DNA from: CAIMUS01 sp046347625
GTDB taxonomy: Bacteria; Pseudomonadota; Gammaproteobacteria; Competibacterales; Competibacteraceae
NCBI GenBank assembly: GCA_046347625.1
Contig: JAXMFU010000002.1
Span: forward strand, 248,001 to 312,000
Direction: 5' to 3'
Length of the DNA stretch: 64,000 nt
The translations under genes were made by a program, and so were the position numbers. Positions 43,419 to 51,501 of this stretch are shown here, piece by piece. How positions within the stretch are numbered: position 1 is the stretch's first letter; each line of letters begins with the position of its first letter. Below the pieces are notes generated by a model. It searched no databases. It was not told the DNA's origin and was given only the letters and a program-made list of their open reading frames with translations.

Positions 43419-44723
43419 CTACAACCGTCCACCCCGTTTGATCTCCAGATAACGATTGACCAGGGCGACCGGCAATTCTTGCGGTTCTGCCTCCAGCAGC
43501 AGACCTCCGAGTTGGCGGAAATTTTCCTGGCAGCGGCGCCGGGCCGCCAGGTAATCACAGGTGGCGGCGTAAAGACGGGCCTGCTGGAAATCCTGAACCG
43601 GCTGATGCACGATCGCGCCTAGAATACGTTCCCGCAGGCTGGCCAGCAGGAACAGATGGCGCCGGCTCAGTCCTTGTACAGCCGCTTGCAGTTCCTCACT
43701 GTCTTCGTCCCGGAGGTTGGTCAGCAGCACCACCAGCGCACGCTTACGCTGGCGCGTCAGCAGCAGGGCGGCGGCCTCGGCGTAATCCGCCGGTTGCAAA
43801 CCCGGTTGCAGATCGTAGACTGTATCGATCAGCGTGGCCAGAAAACCCCGGCCTTTATGCGGCGGCAGCCAGCGACCCTCGCCACCGAAGCAGTGTACGC
43901 TCACGGCATCGCCCTGTTGCAAGGCCACATAGGACAGCAGCAGCAGGGCATTCAGGGCATGATCGAAATGACTGAGAGCGCCGTCGCGGGCGCGCATCCG
44001 CCGGCTGCAATCCAGCAGGAATACCACGGTCTGATCCCGCTCTTCCTGATATTCCCTGGAGATCAGCTTGCGGGTTCGCGCCGTAGCTTTCCAGTCGATC
44101 TGTCGCAGGGTATCGCCAAGGCGGTACTCGCGCAGTTGATGGAATTCCTGTCCCTCGCCCCGGCGACGCCGGCGGTGAATTCCGAGGGCATCGATCCGTT
44201 GCCGGGTGGAGAACAGCATATAGTGGGCGACGGTGGCGAAATCGGGATATACCCGGACCGGCAATGGTTCCCCCAACCAGAGTGGGCGCCGCCAGAGACC
44301 GGAGCGGGAAATCAGCAGGGTCTGCGTCCGGCCAAATTGGAACTCGCCCCGTTCCAGCGGGCGGATGCGATAGCGGAGTTCCGTCCAGCCACCCGCCGTC
44401 ACGACGATCGACCGGGGTAGATGTAACAGTTCCGCCGGTTGGGGGTAATGGTCGAACACTTCAAGTTGGTAGGGCCGGACGGAAGAATTATGCAATCGCA
44501 GGGTCACCTCGCTCCATACGCCCAGTGGCAGGACCGTGGCAGTTCGTCGTGTTACCGAAGGCAAGACGCTACGCCGCAATCCCCAGGCGTCCAGAGCGGC
44601 GAATACCGCCAGCAGGCCGCCCGAGACGAGCCAATATCCGGTCAGATTCGGCTGAATAACAGGAATCAGACCCAGAAGGGTCCAGGCCGCCAGCAGGCCG
44701 ATAAAGCGGGGGGTTGGGTGCAT
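43419..44723 (-). CDS. DUF58 domain-containing protein
   Basis: A 434-residue protein from the ATG at 44723. Two membrane helices open it (RFIGLLAAWTLLGLIPVIQ, and YWLVSGGLLAVFAALDAW). The DUF58 signature EYRLGDTLRQIDWKATARTR is followed by a von Willebrand A-like fold (TVVFLLDCSRRMRARDGALS). DUF58 proteins act with MoxR AAA+ ATPases in an assembly or chaperone role at the membrane. The MoxR partner is at 51502-52479 on the same strand, separated by an insert. Confidence 0.93.
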   Translation of the reverse strand: MHPTPRFIGLLAAWTLLGLIPVIQPNLTGYWLVSGGLLAVFAALDAWGLRRSVLPSVTRRTATVLPLGVWSEVTLRLHNSSVRPYQLEVFDHYPQPAELLHLPRSIVVTAGGWTELRYRIRPLERGEFQFGRTQTLLISRSGLWRRPLWLGEPLPVRVYPDFATVAHYMLFSTRQRIDALGIHRRRRRGEGQEFHQLREYRLGDTLRQIDWKATARTRKLISREYQEERDQTVVFLLDCSRRMRARDGALSHFDHALNALLLLSYVALQQGDAVSVHCFGGEGRWLPPHKGRGFLATLIDTVYDLQPGLQPADYAEAAALLLTRQRKRALVVLLTNLRDEDSEELQAAVQGLSRRHLFLLASLRERILGAIVHQPVQDFQQARLYAATCDYLAARRRCQENFRQLGGLLLEAEPQELPVALVNRYLEIKRGGRL

Positions 44724-44760
44724 AAGCTCCGCAAGCTTCGCTTCATCCGGGCTACGGCCT

Positions 44761-44820
44761 TTTCTCAAAGCTCGCCAGCGCCCGCTGAGAAATCGATTCC
44801 ACCTCCGCGTATCGGCCTTG
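44761..44820 (-). pseudogene. TPR fragment of a TPR-CHAT gene
   Basis: The minus strand encodes SQGRYAEVESISQRALASFE, a diverged copy of the SQGRYREAEPLFQQALA repeat in the TPR-CHAT gene at 46022-49147. Only about half of one repeat survives. It sits between the DUF58 gene and Uma2 copy 2. Confidence 0.75.
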
Positions 44821-44830
44821 GGAGCCCATA

Positions 44831-45628
44831 TCAGATGGAACGGCCACCGGCCTGATTTTCGAGTAGGGCACGCAAGCGGACGAGTTCCACTTCGGCAGCG
44901 GCGGCGCGTTGTTCCGCTTCTCGGCGGGCGGCGGCTTCGGCGGCGGCGCGTTGTTCCGCTTCCCGGCGGGCGGCGGCTTCGGCCTCGGCACGCTGTTCGG
45001 CAGCCTGGCGCGCCATCAACTCGGCGACGGCGTGTTGCCTGGCGTCCCTGGCTTGTTGGAAGACCTCAAGAAAGGGCGCGAAGCGTTCACCGTTCGGTCG
45101 GGTCAGGCATAGCTCCCGTCCATCCAGGTCGAATCGCACGCCAAGCCGCGGACTGACCCAGCCCTGTATCGGCGTGATTTCCACCAACCGGCCCTGTTGT
45201 CGCCACCAGCCCTGCAAGCGGCCACGATCCGGGTCATAAAGATAGTATTCTTCCACCCCATAGCGATCGTAGAACTTCAGCTTCTCGTCCATCTCCCGCC
45301 GGGTATTGCCCGGTGACAGCACCTCGAACACCACGTGCGGGGCGATGCCGCCTTCTTCCCACTGTTTGTAGGAACTGCGGTCGCTCTTGGGCCGGCCGAA
45401 GGCCACCAGCGCATCCGGCGCGCTGCGAATCTTGTTGTCGCCTTCGACGGGATACCACAGCAGATCACCGGCGATGAAAACAGTGGGGTCGTTGGCATAC
45501 AGGTCTTCCAGATTGCCGACAATCGTCACGATCCAGCGGTATTGGAGGGTGTTATCGGCCATCGGTTTGCCGTCGCTGTCGGGGTAGATAACGGTCTGTA
45601 CCGGGAGTTCGAGTTCGTTGGCGTGCAT
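44831..45628 (-). CDS. Uma2 family nuclease-like protein, copy 2
   Basis: A 265-residue paralogue of the protein at 30499-31401. The two are nearly identical through the nuclease-like core (APDALVAFGRPKSDR, VVFEVLSPGNTRREMDEKLK) and differ mainly in the number of ARREAEQRAAAE coiled-coil units. The ATG at 45628 has the same GGAGG-type leader. The 3' end of the membrane gene precedes it by 44 nt, exactly as in copy 1. Confidence 0.9.
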   Translation of the reverse strand: MHANELELPVQTVIYPDSDGKPMADNTLQYRWIVTIVGNLEDLYANDPTVFIAGDLLWYPVEGDNKIRSAPDALVAFGRPKSDRSSYKQWEEGGIAPHVVFEVLSPGNTRREMDEKLKFYDRYGVEEYYLYDPDRGRLQGWWRQQGRLVEITPIQGWVSPRLGVRFDLDGRELCLTRPNGERFAPFLEVFQQARDARQHAVAELMARQAAEQRAEAEAAARREAEQRAAAEAAARREAEQRAAAAEVELVRLRALLENQAGGRSI

Positions 45629-45672
45629 GGCGGTCGCCTCCGGTTGAAAATGCGCCATTGAAATATACCAGG

Positions 45673-45737
45673 TTACGGCAGCACTCCGAGCAACTTCACT
45701 TCACTCCGCGGCAGTTCGATCACCGGCAACCGGGCCG
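45673..45737 (-). pseudogene. 3' fragment of the membrane-protein gene
   Basis: Encodes ARLPVIELPRSEVKLLGVLP and a stop, the C-terminus of the protein at 49161-49796 with two changes. It ends abruptly at 45737 next to a GC-rich palindrome. The spacing to the Uma2 start (44 nt) is the same as in copy 1. Confidence 0.9.
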
Positions 45738-45747
45738 ACTGGTATGC

Positions 45748-46018
45748 CTGGGAGCGCCGGCGTCCCCGCCGGCCCGTTAAAGCCGTATCTCCAGGGATCG
45801 ACGATATCCCAGTTCAGATAACTACGGCCTTTCCACCAACCGTAGGCCGGAAACGCCGGAAACGCTCCGCAGGCTTCGCTTATTCCGGCCTACGACTACA
45901 ACAACTACTACCGGAAAGAATCTACGGCCCTTCCACCAGCACGAACGGCGCCCAGCAAGCGTAGGGTGCGTTCCGCGCACCATGTCCTTGAATGGTGGTG
46001 CGTAGGACGCACCCTACG
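45748..46018. repeat. Mixed palindromes with a duplicated CHAT 3' end
   Basis: A GGAGCGCCGGCGTCCCCGCC element (about 45750-45775) is followed by a CGTAGGCCGG...CCGGCCTACG hairpin (about 45841-45896). Then 34 bp of the TPR-CHAT 3' end (45921-45954, coding WAPFVLVEGP and the stop) comes before a GTAGGGTGCG...CGCACCCTAC hairpin (45961-46018). The true 3' end of the gene starts right after it. The hairpin is therefore flanked by 34-bp direct repeats of gene sequence. No other gene is seen. Confidence 0.8.
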
Positions 46019-46021
46019 GAA

Positions 46022-49000
46022 CTACGGCCCTTCCACCAGCACGAACGGCGCCCAGACTCTGGGGTCGCGTAGTGGCTCGTTTTTGTCCGTAATGAACGAA
46101 AGCTGCGTTTCCCGTAATGCCACCGCCAGGTCCTTGGGTTTCGGGCCGTTCAGCCAGGTGCGATAGAACCGCGCCATGAATTCGCGCGCCGAGCGGTCGC
46201 CCAGTGGCCAGAGTGACATCAGCACATCGTGAGCGCCGGCGGTGTGAAACGCCCGCACCAGGCCGTACACGCCTTCCGAGTAATCCAGCGTGCCGACGCC
46301 GGTATCGCAGGCCGATAGCGTGACCAGTTCGGTATCCTCCAGGTTCAGGTCCTGCACTTCCAGGGCGTAGAGAATGCCGTCGTTACCGTCGGGACCGGCT
46401 TTGCCCTGGAGTCCCTGATTGGCGCCGGCCAAGGCGAGACCGGAGAGCACCATTGGTCGGTCGACAATGCCGCTTTTTTCGCTGAGATAAAAGCCGTGTG
46501 TCGCCAGATGCAACACTCGGGGCGGCGTCGCCAGGGTTTTCAAGCGGGATTCGGAGGCGTCCACGCCGAGCCAGACTTGCGAGGGGATATTCCAGTAGCT
46601 CCAGTACGCATTAGCCACTTCCTTGGCTTCATTGCCGGTTTCCTGGAGTTTATTGAAGTGACCAAGTTCGGTGGATACGGCGCGCGTGGCGACGGTCAGA
46701 GTTGGGTCCGTCTGTACCGACTGCGGTTTCGGCGGTTTGTCTTTGGCAGCACTGAATTCCTCATAATCCACTCCGCCCAGGGCCAGTAGACCTTTGGGTT
46801 TGTCCAGATCCCGGTCATAGACGGCGATCAGATGCCGTCCGGTGCTGACCTGGCGCAAAGCTTGGCGTTGAACCCAGTACTGACCGTCCGGCGTCACCAG
46901 TTCGGCAAAGGCCAGCAGACTGAGGAAACCATCCGGCGCGATGTAGAGCGGATCGTAGCGTTTCAGCTTGTCGTCCAGCTTGCCGAACAGGTTGTTGTAC
47001 AGGGCGGTGGCGTCTGCCTTGGCGTGGCTTTCCCGCAGTTTTCTGGCCAGTTCTTGGGTTTCGGCGATGGGTCCGAGATCGTACAAGGACATTTCACCGT
47101 TGGCCGGCAGCAGCAGAGCCACCCAATGCGGTTCGCCCCATTCTCCAGTTTTGAAGTTGTACGGCTTATACAGGCGCAGTTCCAGCAACGCGCCGCTGTC
47201 ATGCGGTAGATAGTGGCACACGTCGTCCACGTTAGCGCTGCGCACTTGCAGATGGCGATTGAATTCATGGCTGAGTTGCGCCAGCCGTATTTCCTTGGCT
47301 TCCAATTCGTTCAGTTTCTTGCGCTGTAAGTCAGCATCCGGCTCCGGCAGATTGGCGAGATGGCTGAGATCGCGCCGCAGCTCGGCGATTTGCTTTGCCA
47401 AGTCGCGTATTTCGGCATCCTTCTCACTGCGGCGGCGCACCAGCCGCGCCAGAAAGGCTTCTTCCTCGCCCTGAATCTGCTTCCAGCGCAGCATAACCTT
47501 GGCGGCAAGATCGAGATAGCCCGGTTCGGGATGGCTTAAGGCTAATGTGAGCACCGCATCCTGAAAGCTCGATTGCTTCAAAAGAAACAGCCGTCGAACG
47601 CTCTCCTGCTGGGTGTGACGCAACTGCAAGGCGGCGAGTTCCAGCAGGCGCGGTTCCATGCGTTCCAGCATTTGCAGGGCGCGTTTTGGCTGCTTTAGAT
47701 TGACCAGTGTGACCGTGTAATTGAGCTGTACACCCAGGGTATCCGGGTGCTCAGGGCCAAGCACTTTCTCCCTGCCCGCCAGCGCCCGCTGATAGAGCGG
47801 TTCCGCCTCCCCGTAGCGCCCTTGGGCGTTATATAAAACCGCGAGGTTGTTGACACTGGTCAGGGTATCCGGGTGGTCGGGGCCGAGGACTTTCTGGTGG
47901 GCCGCCAGCGCCTGCTGAAAGAGCGGTTCCGCCTCACCGTAGCGGCCTTGGACTCGATATAAAAAGGCGAGGTTGTTGACACTGCGCAGGGTATCGGGGT
48001 GGCCGGGGCCGAGCCCTTTCTCACGGGCCGCCAGCACCCGCTGCAAGAGCGGTTCCGCCTCTCTGTAGCGCCCTTGGACTTGATATAACGCCGCGAGATT
48101 GTTAACGCTGGTCAGAGTATCCGGGTGTTCGAGGCCAAGCACTTTCTCCCTGCCCGCCAGCGCCCGCTGATAGAGCGGTTCCGCCTCCTTGTAGCGCCCT
48201 TGGTCTTGATATAAAAAGGCGAGGTTGTTGACACTTTGTAGGGTAGCCGGGTGGTTAGGGCCGAGGACTTTCTCACGGGCCGCCAGCGCTTGCTCAAAGA
48301 GTGGTTCGGCCTCCCCGTAGCGCCCTTGGGATCGATATAACACCGCGAGGTTGTTGGCACTTTCCAGAGTATCAGGGTGGTCGGGGCCAAGTACTTTCTG
48401 GCGGGCCGCCAGCATCCGCTGATATAACGGTTCGGCCTCCCCGTAGCGCCCTTGGACTCGATATAACGCCGCAAGGTTGTTGACGCTGGTCAGGGTATCC
48501 GGGTGGTTAGGACCGAGGACTTTCTCATATCCCACCCGCACCCGCTGGAAGAGCGGTTCGGCCTCCCTGTAGCGACCTTGGGTATAGTATAAGGCCGCGA
48601 GATTGTTGATACTTTGCAAGGTATCCGGGTGGTCGGGGCCGAGGACTTTCTGGCGGGCCGCCAGCGCCTGCTGAAAGAGCGGTTCCGCCTCCCTGTAGCG
48701 ACCTTGGGAGTCATATAACATGGCGAGATTGTTAACGCTGGTCAGAGTATCCGGGTGTTCGGGGCCAAGCACTTTCTCGTACCCCGCCAGCGCCCGCTGG
48801 AAGAGCGGTTCGGCCTCGCCGTAGCGGCCTTGGGCTCGATATAATTCTGCGAAGTTATTGATACTGTTCAGGGTATCCGGATGATCCGGGCCGAGTTTCT
48901 GTTCAGCGAATTGGTAAGTCTGTTCGGCGGCCGCCTCACCTATTCGATAGTCGCCTTTATTAAGCAGCCCAACCACAACCCTGTTCAGTGCATTGACAAT

Positions 49001-49147
49001 TTCCGGCGGTTGCGGCGTCTTTCCGGTTTCTTTTTGAAGATAGGCGGTAACCGCCTGGACATAGTCTTCTGTTTCCTGCTCCTGGGCATGAGCGACAGCG
49101 CCCAAGCACAGCAATCCCACAATCAGCCAATAACAGTATCGCTTCAT
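46022..49147 (-). CDS. Exported TPR-CHAT protease
   Basis: A 1041-residue protein. A signal peptide (MKRYCYWLIVGLLCLGAVAH, cleaved after HAQ or nearby) sends it to the periplasm. Residues 85-463 are nine near-identical 42-residue TPRs of the LGPDHPDTLxSxNNLAxLY type and part of a tenth. A coiled segment follows (about 565-625). The C-terminal CHAT domain (about 730-1041) has the His-Cys pair H884 (LHLATHGF) and C947 (VTLSACDTGVG), so it should be a cysteine protease. The gene follows the membrane-protein gene by 13 bp. An export signal is unusual for a CHAT protease fused to TPRs that resemble cytoplasmic sensors. Confidence 0.92.
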   Translation of the reverse strand: MKRYCYWLIVGLLCLGAVAHAQEQETEDYVQAVTAYLQKETGKTPQPPEIVNALNRVVVGLLNKGDYRIGEAAAEQTYQFAEQKLGPDHPDTLNSINNFAELYRAQGRYGEAEPLFQRALAGYEKVLGPEHPDTLTSVNNLAMLYDSQGRYREAEPLFQQALAARQKVLGPDHPDTLQSINNLAALYYTQGRYREAEPLFQRVRVGYEKVLGPNHPDTLTSVNNLAALYRVQGRYGEAEPLYQRMLAARQKVLGPDHPDTLESANNLAVLYRSQGRYGEAEPLFEQALAAREKVLGPNHPATLQSVNNLAFLYQDQGRYKEAEPLYQRALAGREKVLGLEHPDTLTSVNNLAALYQVQGRYREAEPLLQRVLAAREKGLGPGHPDTLRSVNNLAFLYRVQGRYGEAEPLFQQALAAHQKVLGPDHPDTLTSVNNLAVLYNAQGRYGEAEPLYQRALAGREKVLGPEHPDTLGVQLNYTVTLVNLKQPKRALQMLERMEPRLLELAALQLRHTQQESVRRLFLLKQSSFQDAVLTLALSHPEPGYLDLAAKVMLRWKQIQGEEEAFLARLVRRRSEKDAEIRDLAKQIAELRRDLSHLANLPEPDADLQRKKLNELEAKEIRLAQLSHEFNRHLQVRSANVDDVCHYLPHDSGALLELRLYKPYNFKTGEWGEPHWVALLLPANGEMSLYDLGPIAETQELARKLRESHAKADATALYNNLFGKLDDKLKRYDPLYIAPDGFLSLLAFAELVTPDGQYWVQRQALRQVSTGRHLIAVYDRDLDKPKGLLALGGVDYEEFSAAKDKPPKPQSVQTDPTLTVATRAVSTELGHFNKLQETGNEAKEVANAYWSYWNIPSQVWLGVDASESRLKTLATPPRVLHLATHGFYLSEKSGIVDRPMVLSGLALAGANQGLQGKAGPDGNDGILYALEVQDLNLEDTELVTLSACDTGVGTLDYSEGVYGLVRAFHTAGAHDVLMSLWPLGDRSAREFMARFYRTWLNGPKPKDLAVALRETQLSFITDKNEPLRDPRVWAPFVLVEGP
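47758..48895. repeat. 126-bp tandem repeats encoding TPRs
   Basis: Nine units of 126 bp, about 80-95 percent alike by eye, each code one 42-residue TPR. Their similarity suggests recent expansion or gene conversion. Fragments of such a gene are at 44761-44820, and its 3' end recurs at 29832-29975 and 45921-45954. Confidence 0.93.
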
Positions 49148-49160
49148 TGTTTAATCTCCG

Positions 49161-49796
49161 TCAGGGCAACACCCTGAGCAGCTTCACCTCACTCAGCGGC
49201 AGTTCGATAACCGGCAACCGGGCCGGTTTACCGTCGGATGGTAATTTGAATAGAAACAGCGTTTCCCGATTCTCTAACAATAGCCGATAAACTCCATTGG
49301 GCAACTCGCCATACAACTCCCGCAGACCGGCATCCTCCGGTAGCGGCGTATTCGGCCAGACGCGCACATGCGGATACGCCAAAAAGCCGTTGTCCTGTTG
49401 CTCCTGGTAATACCACCCCGCACTGACAGACGCCAGCAGCCACGCTAATAAGAACGCCAGCAGTACCATGAGCACCTGTAACTGCTTGAGCAGCCGAGGC
49501 CGTTCCGTTCTGCACTTGTCCAGCCAGGGCGAGAGACGAGGTTCATAAACCATTAAGAGTAATATGACGAGAGCATAAGGCACTATCAGCCACCACCACC
49601 TTTTGAAGACCCAAAATCCGTACACAAAAAAATACTCGGTGGGAATCTCCAGCGTCAGCAGACCCAGTTTGAAATGGCCGAAGTAATGATAGGCATAAGT
49701 CCAGCCAGTGAAGTACACCAGGGCGGTGATCAGCACCGTGACTGTAGCGAGATCGAGTAGCAGTGGACCGGCAGCTTTATCACTTGGCGCGGTCAT
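49161..49796 (-). CDS. Three-helix membrane protein of the TPR-CHAT locus
   Basis: A 211-residue protein with three hydrophobic helices (LATVTVLITALVYFTGW, WWWLIVPYALVILLLMVY, VLMVLLAFLLAWLLASVSAG). A C-terminal domain of about 80 residues follows (DNGFLAYPHVRVWPNTPLP, NGVYRLLLENRETLFLFKL), probably periplasmic. No named family is recognised. It overlaps the Cys-rich gene upstream by 17 bp and precedes the TPR-CHAT gene by 13 bp. Its 3' end recurs in two places, each 44 nt before a Uma2 gene. Confidence 0.8.
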   Translation of the reverse strand: MTAPSDKAAGPLLLDLATVTVLITALVYFTGWTYAYHYFGHFKLGLLTLEIPTEYFFVYGFWVFKRWWWLIVPYALVILLLMVYEPRLSPWLDKCRTERPRLLKQLQVLMVLLAFLLAWLLASVSAGWYYQEQQDNGFLAYPHVRVWPNTPLPEDAGLRELYGELPNGVYRLLLENRETLFLFKLPSDGKPARLPVIELPLSEVKLLRVLP

Positions 49797-50247
49797 CGGC
49801 AGTGTCCTTGGCGGGTTGCTGGTTGTCTGGGCGGCGAATAGGGACGCTTCTCGCTATGTCGCTTTCCTGCCTCTTACAAGGATTGCAACGACCTTGGCCG
49901 GCGTCGATCCTGGTCCAGCCGCTCATGTCGTCAACTTTGTAGGGATTTCCAGCATCGTCCCGGCACTGCGCCACTTGGCGGGGACCCTGCTGCTGCATTT
50001 CACAGCTATGGCGAAAATGATCATCCTTGTTTTGCAGGCAGAAACATTCATCCGCTGCTGCCGCCGCAGGCAGAACGAAAAGCAGTAAGACAGGACTTAC
50101 GCAAACACCCCTTACGACTGCCTTACGGCTGTCATTCCGGCTGGGATGCCGGAATCCAGCGGCCATGGATGGCAAGCCTCTGGATTCCCGCTTACGCGGG
50201 AATGACAATTTGCGCAAGTTCTGTAAGATGATGTTGCTGGCGTTCAT
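49780..50247 (-). CDS. Exported Cys-rich small protein, start uncertain
   Basis: The conserved-looking part has a signal-like helix (VSPVLLLFVLPAAAAA) followed by ADECFCLQNKDDHFRHSCEM, VAQCRDDAGNPYKVDD and GRCNPCKRQ: six cysteines that could form disulfides or bind metal. The first part of the frame (FPRKRESRGLPSMAAGFR...) is coded by an intergenic palindromic repeat, so the N-terminus may not be original. The ATG at 50247 has a GAGAGAG upstream; another ATG is at 50166. It overlaps the membrane gene by 17 bp, so the three genes probably form one operon. No family is known to me. Confidence 0.6.
   Translation of the reverse strand: MNASNIILQNLRKLSFPRKRESRGLPSMAAGFRHPSRNDSRKAVVRGVCVSPVLLLFVLPAAAAADECFCLQNKDDHFRHSCEMQQQGPRQVAQCRDDAGNPYKVDDMSGWTRIDAGQGRCNPCKRQESDIARSVPIRRPDNQQPAKDTADDRAK
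50131..50210. repeat. REP-like palindrome (GGATTCCCGC...GCGGGAAT type)
   Basis: The two arms GTCATTCCGGCTGGGATGCC and GATTCCCGCTTACGCGGGAA belong to a very common proteobacterial repetitive palindrome. It interrupts the leader or signal region of the Cys-rich gene. Confidence 0.88.
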
Positions 50248-50290
50248 AAGCCGCTCTCTCTGTCGAAGCGATAGGTTGCATACAACCAGT

Positions 50291-50378
50291 ATAGCCCGGA
50301 TGCAGGCCGAAGGCCAGAATCCGAGTGCGGGGGAGAATCCCGGATTGGCTCCGCTCGCTCCGCTCCATCCGGGCTACG
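50291..50378. repeat. Imperfect hairpin with TAGCCCGGATG ends
   Basis: Arms TAGCCCGGATG and CATCCGGGCTA enclose smaller inverted segments. Related ends occur near 912, 36250 and 44737. No gene is seen between 50248 and 50486. Confidence 0.8.
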
Positions 50379-50486
50379 CCGGCTATTTTTTGCCGGATGG
50401 TTCGGAATCTCCGTCGTGCTGACTTTGGCCGCTCCCGTAAGCGAGCCTAACAACGTCATCATCATAGGGCGATCCGCCGACGAAGG

Positions 50487-50990
50487 TCATGGCGACCTGA
50501 CGGCAAGCCGCTGCAGTCTCCCCGTTTGAGCACGCGCCTCGGCCAAGAGCTGATCCCAATCGTCGGGTGGATGTCCGCTTTCCAGCATTTTGCGAAACAC
50601 CCGATAGGCATCATCGCTGCTCTCGTAAGCCCGTTTGGTGTCCTCGTCATCGACCCACGCATAGACGATCACTTTGCTCGGGGCGTGATAGCGGAAGAAC
50701 AGGCGGTACTGCTGGAAAAACTTGGCGCGGAACCAGTGCTTGTGCTCCTCACCGAGGGTATGGCCTTGCCGATACTCGACCCGCCCAGGGTCTTGCGAAA
50801 TCACCTCGAATGCCAGTTTGGCGATAGCGGCCAGGCGTTTGGTGGCGTTCTTCTTGAGGTAACCCACCGGGTCCTTCTGCTTGAGACCTTCCACCTGCCG
50901 GGTCAGCGTCTCTACTTGGTCCAGGAACAACGGATGAGCAAAGATCATCCAGCCATTGACGATCAACGACGACATCCGGGACCCGCTCAT
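50487..50990 (-). CDS. yhaV: YhaV family toxin
   Basis: A 167-residue ribonuclease toxin of the RelE superfamily. NGWMIFAHPLFLDQVETLTR, EYRQGHTLGEEHKHWFRAKF and RLFFRYHAPSKVIVYAWVDD match the YhaV signature, and YRVFRKMLESGHPPDDW is the usual C-terminus. It overlaps prlF by 4 bp. The family cleaves mRNA and is held by PrlF. Confidence 0.93.
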   Translation of the reverse strand: MSGSRMSSLIVNGWMIFAHPLFLDQVETLTRQVEGLKQKDPVGYLKKNATKRLAAIAKLAFEVISQDPGRVEYRQGHTLGEEHKHWFRAKFFQQYRLFFRYHAPSKVIVYAWVDDEDTKRAYESSDDAYRVFRKMLESGHPPDDWDQLLAEARAQTGRLQRLAVRSP

Positions 50991-51316
50991 TCGTCATCTG
51001 CCGACAAAGGGGCGTCGAGATCAACTTCCGCTGTCCCGACCAACGATTGGATGCGGTGAACCAGGCCGGTATCGACCGTCTGGAGCCTCTCCGGGTGGCT
51101 GGCGATGTCGCCCGCCAGGAGGCTCAGAAACTGCCCCAGAACGGGGTCGGCGTGCTCCGTGGGCTCGGCACGGGAAATGACCACTTCGCCGTTCGGCCGG
51201 ATCGTGTAGCGAATCTTGTCCCTTTTGCCGAGCTTGAGCACCCGACGGACAGTCTCGGGTACAGTGGTCTGATAGCGATCGGTCAGGGTGGACTTCACCT
51301 CAAGCGTAGCGGCCAT
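50987..51316 (-). CDS. prlF: PrlF family antitoxin
   Basis: A 109-residue antitoxin with an AbrB/SpoVT swapped-hairpin domain (EVKSTLTDRYQTTVPETVRR, VLKLGKRDKIRYTIRPNGEV) and a C-terminal toxin-binding tail. It is first in the operon with yhaV. A perfect 15-bp inverted repeat 40 bp upstream is a likely operator for self-repression. Confidence 0.93.
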   Translation of the reverse strand: MAATLEVKSTLTDRYQTTVPETVRRVLKLGKRDKIRYTIRPNGEVVISRAEPTEHADPVLGQFLSLLAGDIASHPERLQTVDTGLVHRIQSLVGTAEVDLDAPLSADDE

Positions 51317-51356
51317 GGCTTTTTCTCTGGTACAAAAAAGGTATTTTATAAAAAGT

Positions 51357-51392
51357 AATGCATCTGCATTGTTGTGTCAATGCAGATGCATT
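51357..51392. promoter_or_regulatory. Palindromic operator candidate upstream of prlF
   Basis: Perfect 15-bp arms AATGCATCTGCATTG and complement (51357-51371 and 51378-51392) around six bases. Each arm itself contains the smaller palindrome ATGCATCTGCAT. AT-rich sequence to its left looks like promoter DNA. This fits binding by the AbrB-type PrlF dimer or the PrlF-YhaV complex. Confidence 0.75.
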
Positions 51393-51501
51393 GTCTATGG
51401 ATGGGATGCGGTTTCGGTCGCGGCAGCCGTAGACTGGAATAAGACCGCCAACGGCAGCCGTCTATAGCGGTACTACCCTGATTTGTTGTTGGTATGGATT
51501 C

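Noticed and set aside
47758..48895. Possible CRISPR or satellite array
   Set aside because: The 126-bp units are coding TPRs in one open frame, with no unique spacers.
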